From: an uncultured Butyrivibrio sp.
GTDB taxonomy: Bacteria > Bacillota > Clostridia > Lachnospirales > Lachnospiraceae
Direction of reading: 5' to 3'
Assembly: GCF_947169445.1 (NCBI RefSeq)
Contig: NZ_CAMVPU010000046.1
Span: 1-28,117 of the forward strand
Length of the DNA stretch: 28,117 nucleotides
The translations under genes and the position numbers were made by a program. This document shows positions 22,347-28,117 of this stretch, piece by piece. The stretch's first letter is position 1, and each line of letters opens with the position of its first letter. The notes below the pieces were generated by a model, which was not told the origin of the DNA, did no database searches, and saw only the letters and a list, made by a program, of their open reading frames with translations.

Positions 22347-23660
22347 TCACTTATAATACTCATCGAGTACCTTTTTCACTTGTCTAGCCACTGCAGTCGA
22401 TAAAGCCGGCGGAACTGCATTTCCTACTTCTTCGCAACGCTTTGTATGATTTCCTACAAATACATAGTCATTTGGAAATCCAGTAATTGTAGCGGCTTCC
22501 CTTACCGTGATACTTCGATGTTCCCTTGGATGAATAGGAAAATTACTGTGTCCAGGAACCAATGTAGGTGATGGTTGATTTCCATCCAACCGCATAGTAT
22601 TTCCTCGTGAATAGAATCTACTTATCTTGAGATCATCCGGAAGCTCATCAATATGATTTGCAATGTTATCACCTTCAGGAATATACTTAAATCTTCTTAC
22701 AGTCTTTTCATCATGATTCATCGGAACATTATCAACATCATCCTTATTAGAATAATCAATTGTCGATAATGCATCATTTACTGTAACTAGTGGTAAAACT
22801 TTTTTGCCTTTCTCATATAAGTATGAATATTTCTTTTTAAATTGCTCATTTCCATGAGTTGCTATAGGATAATCAAATGAAAAAGTATAATCCTCAAAGT
22901 GCTTATCATCTATACCATAAGCTTTTTTCAAAACGTCGTTTCTTACTGCTACTATAATTACTCTTTCTCTCTTTGTCGCCGCACCATAGCACGCTGAATT
23001 AAGCACCCTTCTGTCAACGCTATAGCCAAGTTTTCTGTATCTTTTTTCTATATCGTTTATTACAGAAATAAGGTATCCATTCTCTTTTAACTGCTTAAGT
23101 ATTTTTTCCTTTCTTCTTCTTAGCTCTCGTCCCTCTTCTTCAAACTCTTCGGTAATATTGTTTTTCTTTCTTAACTCTGCCTTCTGCCCTTTATAATTTT
23201 CCAATGCCTGCCAAATCTCATCTATTTCGTCCGCTATTTCCTTTGGAGCTTCCGAAGAAAGAACTTCTGCATTCTGTATTCCAGGTACGTTCTCTATAAC
23301 ACTTATTTTCGGTCTAGTAGCTTCAACTATTTCTAACTGTTTTCTGTAGAAATAGTTTCTTTCATCATTAGGGGATCTTTCTCCAGCAAGACTAAAACCT
23401 TTGCATACTATTCCACCAAATAATACATCTACTTCACCCTGTTTCATATGTGTCTTCTTCAGGATATTATCTGGAATCACATCCACTATGCTCGTATCAT
23501 CCACCCAAGCGGTTTGAGCAATTTCTGGATTATTATTCACTAACGTTTGTAATGCTTCTTTTGAAAAATCATTGACATATTTTGAAATAAAATGATTGTT
23601 CTTGAAACCTAAATGTGAACCGCCCGCCCCTACAAATGTCTCATATATTGTGTAACTCAT
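22347..23660 (-). CDS. C5-cytosine DNA methyltransferase with atypical motifs
   Basis: This 437-residue protein has motif I 'TFVGAGGSHLGF' (8-19), ENV (123-125), motif VIII-like 'GAATKRERVI', motif IX 'PSPTLVPGHSNFPI' and motif X 'VGNAVPPAL'. Motif IV reads GGIVCKGFS (82-90) rather than the usual PCQxFS, keeping the catalytic Cys (C86). A long charged insert (about 145-205) looks like a coiled coil. It transfers methyl from S-adenosylmethionine to C5 of cytosine, probably to protect host DNA from the coupled nuclease. Its ATG overlaps the nuclease TAA (TAATG), so the two are translationally coupled. Confidence 0.85.
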   Translation of the reverse strand: MSYTIYETFVGAGGSHLGFKNNHFISKYVNDFSKEALQTLVNNNPEIAQTAWVDDTSIVDVIPDNILKKTHMKQGEVDVLFGGIVCKGFSLAGERSPNDERNYFYRKQLEIVEATRPKISVIENVPGIQNAEVLSSEAPKEIADEIDEIWQALENYKGQKAELRKKNNITEEFEEEGRELRRRKEKILKQLKENGYLISVINDIEKRYRKLGYSVDRRVLNSACYGAATKRERVIIVAVRNDVLKKAYGIDDKHFEDYTFSFDYPIATHGNEQFKKKYSYLYEKGKKVLPLVTVNDALSTIDYSNKDDVDNVPMNHDEKTVRRFKYIPEGDNIANHIDELPDDLKISRFYSRGNTMRLDGNQPSPTLVPGHSNFPIHPREHRSITVREAATITGFPNDYVFVGNHTKRCEEVGNAVPPALSTAVARQVKKVLDEYYK

Positions 23661-24760
23661 TAAACCATTCCTTTCCGCATAAGTTCTAAGTATTTATTTA
23701 TGTATTCTTTTGCGACACTGTTTTCAGATACTTTTTTTTCAAAAAAGACATCATTTAACTCATTAGGATTGTACACCAAAGTCTTATCATTGCTCCTTGG
23801 TGCAAAAGATACTATTCCATAATCATCACGAAGAATATTCATCCAACTTGAAATATATCTTCCAGACGACTGCGTTAAATATAAAACATCCCTATCTTTA
23901 TGTTGCTCTCTGATTCTGCTGGCAATTTCCTGGTTGGATGCAACCATTCTGTTGTCTCCACCAAAAGCTTCCAGCAAAGCTTCGTAATACGGCTCAACAT
24001 ACGAATGATACATTGTAACCGCAAATTTACCATAATCTAAAAGTGCTAAATGCTTTCCTGCTTCTGACGGAATATTATTACTGTCGATCAATCCTAGGTT
24101 TGAAACAGTAATGAACGCATTTCTCCAATTTCCATTATTGATAGTCTGTGTCTGGACTAAAAACTTCTCTTCTTCTTTTCTATCTAGCTTTTCATATCCT
24201 AATTGATTCTTAAACAGCAAATGCTTAAGCAGAATATAGTACTCAAATATTCTATTATCACGAAAATAATATGGCGATATAGTAACCAAATTGTCATTTT
24301 CGGCAGCATCCAACTCGCTTAATTCTTTTTGTGTAATTTTTCTTACCGCATTACTACTCTCATTTAACTCAAGAATGATTGTAGATTTGGGATATTTAAA
24401 TTTTGCAATATTAAAGCTATTGTCAGACAAAACAGTTGCTGGAAAGAAAAAAACTGTTCTGAAATCATCTGAATAATCAAATGACTTATGTGGAAGCTTT
24501 GTTTCCCCATAATAATCATATTGCAGTAGTTGCCCTATGCCTCTTACATAATCAGTTACATTTATATTTCCGGCTTTGCATTCAATTATCGCTTCGATTT
24601 TATTGTCCCTAACAAGCGTAAAATCCGCAGTAATTCCATTAATATATGGATCTTCCCTAATATATTCTAATTCACCATCAAGCAATAACGCATTCGAGAT
24701 TCCTTCTTGAACGATAGGATCATTATAAACTCTTGTTTGAACCTCAGCCTCACTAATCAT
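23660..24760 (-). CDS. PD-(D/E)XK restriction nuclease coupled to the methyltransferase
   Basis: The start at 24760 gives 366 residues and is preferred because AGGTGG sits about eight bases upstream; the longer frame begins with GTG at 24772. The nuclease site is at the N-terminus: 'ITADFTLV' (D46), 'IIECK' (E60, K62) and 'GQLLQYDYY' (76-84). A winged-helix-like region near 175-230 has 'NNGNWRNAFITVSNLGLID'. It should cut DNA lacking the methylation made by the partner gene, as a type II-like enzyme, with a site not readable from sequence. It is first in the operon behind an extended -10 promoter and shares family with two other genes in this island. Confidence 0.75.
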   Translation of the reverse strand: MISEAEVQTRVYNDPIVQEGISNALLLDGELEYIREDPYINGITADFTLVRDNKIEAIIECKAGNINVTDYVRGIGQLLQYDYYGETKLPHKSFDYSDDFRTVFFFPATVLSDNSFNIAKFKYPKSTIILELNESSNAVRKITQKELSELDAAENDNLVTISPYYFRDNRIFEYYILLKHLLFKNQLGYEKLDRKEEEKFLVQTQTINNGNWRNAFITVSNLGLIDSNNIPSEAGKHLALLDYGKFAVTMYHSYVEPYYEALLEAFGGDNRMVASNQEIASRIREQHKDRDVLYLTQSSGRYISSWMNILRDDYGIVSFAPRSNDKTLVYNPNELNDVFFEKKVSENSVAKEYINKYLELMRKGMV

Positions 24761-24788
24761 ACTATTCACCACCTATCATCAGCAAAAC

Positions 24789-24810
24789 CCGCTTAAACAC
24801 TAATAAGCGG
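24789..24810 (-). terminator. Hairpin beside the operon promoter
   Basis: CCGCTTA (24789-24795) and TAAGCGG (24804-24810) pair perfectly. GTTTTG follows on the minus strand. It may end the upstream nuclease transcript or form a 5' hairpin in the leader of the restriction operon, as it lies at or just past the predicted start site. Confidence 0.5.
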
Positions 24811-24817
24811 CCCCAAT

Positions 24818-24826
24818 ATTATACCA
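24818..24826 (-). promoter_or_regulatory. Extended -10 promoter of the restriction/BrxL operon
   Basis: On the minus strand TGG-TATAAT (24826-24818): a perfect -10 with the TGN extension. The -35 is poor (GTTTAA at 17 bases). The start would be near 24811, about 50 bases before the nuclease ATG. Confidence 0.55.
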
Positions 24827-24885
24827 TATTTTGCCTGATATTAAACAACTAATTGTATGCATTTAGAGGAATCACAACCAGCTTT

Positions 24886-25926
24886 TCATGCATTATATAT
24901 TCCATTCCGCCTTAAATCAGTTGTCGTCTCCATTACCACCTCTGTCATTTTTCTTTCTATCATTTCTAAAAGATTTTTCTTTTTCTCAACTAACTCTGAC
25001 AAATCCTCCTTGCACAAAGATATAATAACAATCTTATTTGACAAGTAGAACCTATTTGCCAATGACTTGTATGTCCTCGGAGGTTTGGCCTTAGAAACAA
25101 TTATTCCCAATCTCACATAATTCGCTTGACCCCCAGCGTTTGCCAAAGAAATAATGCTTCCTAGTTTTTCTATATAATCTACCTTAGGCGTCTTTTCCTC
25201 ATTTTTGCATTCTATTATTATTCTAGGACCTATTTGTCCAAAAATTCCTAAATTACAAAAAAAATCATTAGCAACAAAGCAATCAATTTGATTTGTACTC
25301 GTCCTGATTTCTCCTGCTTTAAATGCTTCACACAAGCCAAACAAATATGCGACTAATCTTTCTAACGTATCTCCTTTTGCTTTGGTAGTAGTCTGATGGT
25401 TGAACACATCCGAAAATAGACTACGTAAAATTGTGTATTCTGAATCATTAGGATTAAATAGAAGAGTATTTATGCCACCGCTTTCAATCAGGAACTTTAG
25501 CGAATTTTCATGGGCAGCACTTACAGAATAATCCACTTCCTTTTCATGTTGCCCTTCCCTAAAAAAATAGCCATCATTGATAGTATAGAATATTTCAATT
25601 TCTTCTGGGCTCACATCAAACTTTTCGTTACATTTATAGCAAATATTGCCTACACATTCCACCTCATTCAACCCATTATATCTTTTTAACAAAGTTCCAC
25701 ATTCTGGGCAACGTAATGCATATTTAGTAGTCAAAATGTCTTTCTTAGCTAATTCTTGTAATACTTTACTCGCTACCTGAGGCGAAATATCTATAGTTGT
25801 TGCAACCCTAGAAACAGTTATCACTAAAGCCGGCCTATCGCTGCACTCAGACAAAAAGGTTTCTAATCTACTAATTTTGTCCTCTTCTATAAGCGCGCTC
25901 AGGAAAAGTAAGTGTGAGCAACACAT
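24886..25926 (-). CDS. Winged-helix, zinc-ribbon and Mrr-like nuclease
   Basis: This 346-residue protein has an N-terminal winged helix (about 15-70, 'VSRVATTIDISPQVASKVLQ'), a zinc ribbon with CPEC (73-76) and CYKC (96-99), and a PD-(D/E)XK domain of the Mrr/restriction type: 'KGDTLERLV' (E189), 'QIDCFV' (D215) and 'IIIECK' (E239, K241). All catalytic residues are kept. GGAGG lies about nine bases before the ATG at 25926, inside the upstream gene; the 56-base overlap shows tight coupling to the 407-residue protein. Likely a DNA-cutting effector. Confidence 0.75.
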   Translation of the reverse strand: MCCSHLLFLSALIEEDKISRLETFLSECSDRPALVITVSRVATTIDISPQVASKVLQELAKKDILTTKYALRCPECGTLLKRYNGLNEVECVGNICYKCNEKFDVSPEEIEIFYTINDGYFFREGQHEKEVDYSVSAAHENSLKFLIESGGINTLLFNPNDSEYTILRSLFSDVFNHQTTTKAKGDTLERLVAYLFGLCEAFKAGEIRTSTNQIDCFVANDFFCNLGIFGQIGPRIIIECKNEEKTPKVDYIEKLGSIISLANAGGQANYVRLGIIVSKAKPPRTYKSLANRFYLSNKIVIISLCKEDLSELVEKKKNLLEMIERKMTEVVMETTTDLRRNGIYNA

Positions 25927-27094
25927 ATATCATATCCTCCTCTGCAGTATACTCAAAAAATTTCAAAATGCAGTAATCTTTATTATTTGTCATTTTTACC
26001 CTAAAATACTCAGCCGAGCAGTATTTTGTGTTATTTCTCCTGCACATAAACACGGTGCCATCGCACATTCCGCTCTTTTGTAGCATTTTCTTATTGTCGA
26101 AAAAGATTGCTTTTGATTGAAGGGGATCTTCCAATGCAGCTGTCTGTTCAACTTTTGATTCCTCTTCATCTGTTGCACATAGCTGTAAAGGATAAATGTC
26201 TCTATTTGCAGTAAAAATACTTTTATCTTTATAACTAATGGAAAAGTACTTCTCCGTCATATTCTCAATATCTGAGTGTAAATCCGCCCTAAAACTTAGT
26301 GGAAGATTACAAATTGACATCATAGTTTCAACGACACCATTAATGTCATCTGACTTATCTAAAATAAGTCTTTTTATTTCATCTGGCGTTTCAGTATATT
26401 TATTCAGCATCTGATATAGTCTTTTTCTATTTGTTATTCCTGATTTTCCCGCTTTGTGCAGAGTAATACCAAAGAGATTGCAAACATAGTCAATTGCAAC
26501 TTTCATCTCCTTTTCTGCCGTTGTACTCTTAGCTTTTTCAATGTCAAAAGTATCCATATGCTCATATAGATGGGATTTAGACTTTGATCTTGCCACAATT
26601 ATTTTTAAATCAATATAGTATTCCACTAAAATAGGATACATTAAACCAGAAATTACTCTTTTATCAAAAGAATCCAAGACTTTTCCCATATATAGCCTTA
26701 TTCTTTTGCCTGTATCAACGTTATCATCTATATCATATCGAAATACCTGCAAAGCTGGAGTAAACTGGTTACTATAATGTCTGTTATGTTCGTCAGCAAT
26801 TACCCCATCTAACTGCTCTTGTACAACTTGTTCTATATTGCCATTTATAGTTCCTGGATCATCTACGTTTTTGACCATAAGATCCTTTATTCCTTCTATA
26901 AGCACCCCATCCAGCCAATCTTTGACCATTTCACATTTTTCTTCAGATGAATTGGCAAATTGTTCAATATTATTTATAGCAGTCATTCTATCCACTGAAA
27001 TGGGCAACTTATGATCCTTACAGAAATTTTTTAGGCCACTTAGAGTAATGTAGTTATCATGGTCTTCAGAAAAAGTACGCGGTATCTTAAACAC
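25871..27094 (-). CDS. Unknown 407-residue partner of the Mrr-like nuclease
   Basis: I recognise no domain. The protein is mainly helical, with a Cys-containing segment at the C-terminus ('CDGTVFMCRRNNTKYC', no clear zinc spacing). The start is taken as GTG 27094 because GGAGG stands ten bases upstream; a TTG at 27127 is also possible in frame but has no RBS. A promoter (27136-27163) with a palindrome lies directly upstream. Its last 56 bases overlap the nuclease gene, and the nuclease RBS lies inside it, so the pair forms one unit. It could be a sensor, a specificity factor or an inhibitor of the nuclease. Confidence 0.65.
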   Translation of the reverse strand: MFKIPRTFSEDHDNYITLSGLKNFCKDHKLPISVDRMTAINNIEQFANSSEEKCEMVKDWLDGVLIEGIKDLMVKNVDDPGTINGNIEQVVQEQLDGVIADEHNRHYSNQFTPALQVFRYDIDDNVDTGKRIRLYMGKVLDSFDKRVISGLMYPILVEYYIDLKIIVARSKSKSHLYEHMDTFDIEKAKSTTAEKEMKVAIDYVCNLFGITLHKAGKSGITNRKRLYQMLNKYTETPDEIKRLILDKSDDINGVVETMMSICNLPLSFRADLHSDIENMTEKYFSISYKDKSIFTANRDIYPLQLCATDEEESKVEQTAALEDPLQSKAIFFDNKKMLQKSGMCDGTVFMCRRNNTKYCSAEYFRVKMTNNKDYCILKFFEYTAEEDMIYVLLTLTFPERAYRRGQN

Positions 27095-27132
27095 TCCTAT
27101 ATATCCTCCCTCAACGCTATAGTGCAATACAT

Positions 27133-27163
27133 ATTATTATCTATAATAATTCTTTTATATCAA
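27133..27163 (-). promoter_or_regulatory. Promoter with palindromic operator upstream of the 407-residue gene
   Basis: On the minus strand TTGATA (27163-27158), a 16-base spacer and GATAAT (27141-27136). A perfect palindrome ATTATTAT-CT-ATAATAAT (27133-27150) covers the -10. The -35 overlaps the stop codon of the HIRAN gene. Confidence 0.5.
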
Positions 27164-27552
27164 AAATCCACCAAATATATTCCCACACTAATCTGTTTAA
27201 ATGAGCCCTTCTGATTTATCTGTGTTATCTTCGCCTTCAGCAACTTCCCAGCGTCCATAAGTCTTGCAAACACTATGTTATCCTTCTCAGGAACATATCC
27301 TAGCTTTTTCTTATCCTCATTCAGGATAAGGATTGCGTTGTTATCAAATTTATTTTCCTCACGCTGAAGGGTAAGCACATCGCCCACCTTGATGTTTTCA
27401 AGAACAGAGCTATCCTCCAGATGCGTTGTCCCGGCAATATATGAATCGAAAAGATGGATCTCTTTAATTAGAGGCTTAATGATATCCCCAAGTTCATGGC
27501 CTTCTATTGCTGCAACAGCGCTTTCTTTTTTCTCCACTAATTCATTTGCCAT
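27160..27552 (-). CDS. HIRAN-domain protein
   Basis: This 130-residue protein carries a HIRAN domain (about 39-115): 'IAGTTHLED', 'VGDVLTLQREENKFDNNAI', 'LGYVPEKDN' and 'AKITQI'. The G-D-x-L-x-L-x-R-E-x-x-N-x-x-D-x-x-A-I run is the family signature. HIRAN domains bind DNA 3' ends or damaged DNA and occur in helicases and small stand-alone proteins. The first 35 residues are helical. GGAG lies ten bases before the ATG. The start overlaps the J-domain gene by 16 bases, so the two are coupled. A role in sensing DNA ends is inferred. Confidence 0.75.
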   Translation of the reverse strand: MANELVEKKESAVAAIEGHELGDIIKPLIKEIHLFDSYIAGTTHLEDSSVLENIKVGDVLTLQREENKFDNNAILILNEDKKKLGYVPEKDNIVFARLMDAGKLLKAKITQINQKGSFKQISVGIYLVDF

Positions 27553-28117
27553 GTAATCTTAACTCCTTTTCCCATAATGCCTTCAAGAATTTCGTCAAGT
27601 TGGTTGCTATAATCCTCATAAGACTTCAGTTCTTCCTTAAGGTCAGCCTTCTTTACTGCAACTGAGTCTACGTTCTCCAAAAGGTACTTGTACTGATAAG
27701 GATCTGTTTCTCGAATCTTCAATATCTCAGCCTCAAGTTCGGCTATCTTCTCGTCAATATTTGGAATCTCAAAGTCAGTCCCTTCCATATCCATCTCTTC
27801 AAGAGCCATGTTAACAAGTACTTCCAGTTCCTGGAGGCTCTTAAGATCATTGCAGTCATAGCTGATAACAACTCTGTTCCAGAGATCCATAAGAGTATGT
27901 GATTCAGATACCGCAGGGTTGATATCCGGATGTATCTTTTTAACAAGCCTATGGTAGATTCTCTTTATCTCAAGAGCATCTTTCTCAGTAATAGTGCCAT
28001 CCTTCAAAGACCCTTCATGCTCTTTTACCATATCCTTTAGCTGTGCCTTAAACTCTGCCATCTCTTTTTCCAGGTATTCCTGCATAGCTTTCTGATCAAC
28101 AGCTTTGCCATGGTTAA
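27537..28117 (-). CDS. J-domain-like (DnaJ) protein, 5' end outside the window
   Basis: The frame is open to the right edge. An internal ATG at 28085 has no RBS, so the true start is probably outside. Counting from that Met, 'EIKRIYHRLVKKIHPDINP' (39-57) is J-domain helix II with the HPD motif (52-54) that stimulates Hsp70 ATPase. The helix III region continues, then a long coiled-coil-like stretch ('EKIAELEAEILKI', 'KKADLKEELKSYEDY'). It overlaps the HIRAN gene. It should recruit DnaK to a DNA-bound client, perhaps with the HIRAN protein; this is inference. Confidence 0.7.
   Translation of the reverse strand, partial: NHGKAVDQKAMQEYLEKEMAEFKAQLKDMVKEHEGSLKDGTITEKDALEIKRIYHRLVKKIHPDINPAVSESHTLMDLWNRVVISYDCNDLKSLQELEVLVNMALEEMDMEGTDFEIPNIDEKIAELEAEILKIRETDPYQYKYLLENVDSVAVKKADLKEELKSYEDYSNQLDEILEGIMGKGVKITWQMN

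Overview
The window is AT-rich with strong AGGAGG-type ribosome binding sites. Its gene families (sigma-like and ArpU-like regulators, Com-like zinc ribbons, an EF-hand protein, many restriction-like genes) suggest a low-GC Firmicute, most likely a clostridial gut or rumen bacterium of the Lachnospiraceae type. That placement is inference; no rRNA or housekeeping marker is present. Nearly all genes are on the minus strand. Only two short genes (11046-11387 and 15600-16250) are on the plus strand. There are no transposases, tRNAs or CRISPR arrays. I read the window as accessory DNA: a defense island beside regulators typical of an integrated element.

Right to left, in the direction of transcription. 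(1) 28117-27160: a J-domain protein (cut by the window edge) overlaps a HIRAN-domain protein. (2) 27163-24886: a two-gene unit with its own promoter encodes an unrecognised 407-residue protein and a winged-helix/zinc-ribbon/Mrr-like nuclease. (3) 24826-16282: a promoter with an extended -10 drives a six-part candidate system without a name that I know. It holds a PD-(D/E)XK nuclease, a C5-cytosine methyltransferase, a paralog of the nuclease whose catalytic residues are lost, a Swt1-type HEPN/ParB-like protein, and a BREX-type BrxL ATPase. None of the other BREX genes (pglX, pglZ, brxC) is in the window. A hairpin between the methyltransferase and the later genes may adjust their expression. 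(4) 15600-16250 (plus strand) is an unknown gene divergent from a third member of the same nuclease family (14306-15478), which is followed by an HNH nuclease (13571-14287). (5) 13350-12531: an Lrp/AsnC regulator overlaps a free-standing RNA polymerase alpha C-terminal-domain protein; a pair of palindromic operators and a helically phased repeat array lie upstream. (6) 12332-11606: a secreted Ser/Lys-rich protein and an EF-hand protein. (7) 11046-11387: an unknown plus-strand gene with a good promoter.

(8) 10487-5826: a translationally coupled pair of DUF262 (GmrSD-like) proteins, one carrying a DUF1524/HNH end, followed by a macro-domain protein and a 29-codon ORF, closed by a terminator. 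(9) 5739-3256: an SF1 helicase related to HelD/UvrD with a possible nuclease-like insertion and a C-terminal zinc finger. (10) 3154-307: small regulators (XRE repressor with a 46-bp inverted repeat over its promoter and RBS, ArpU-like protein, two zinc-ribbon proteins, one apparently frameshifted, and a sigma-70 region-4-like protein), with a candidate structured RNA at 902-1102. Positions 1-230 are GC-richer and carry no gene that I can support.

The most interesting part is region 3. It looks like a restriction-modification core (nuclease plus methyltransferase) joined to a HEPN-ParB sensor or effector and a BrxL motor. All functional statements here come from motif reading, not from database searches.
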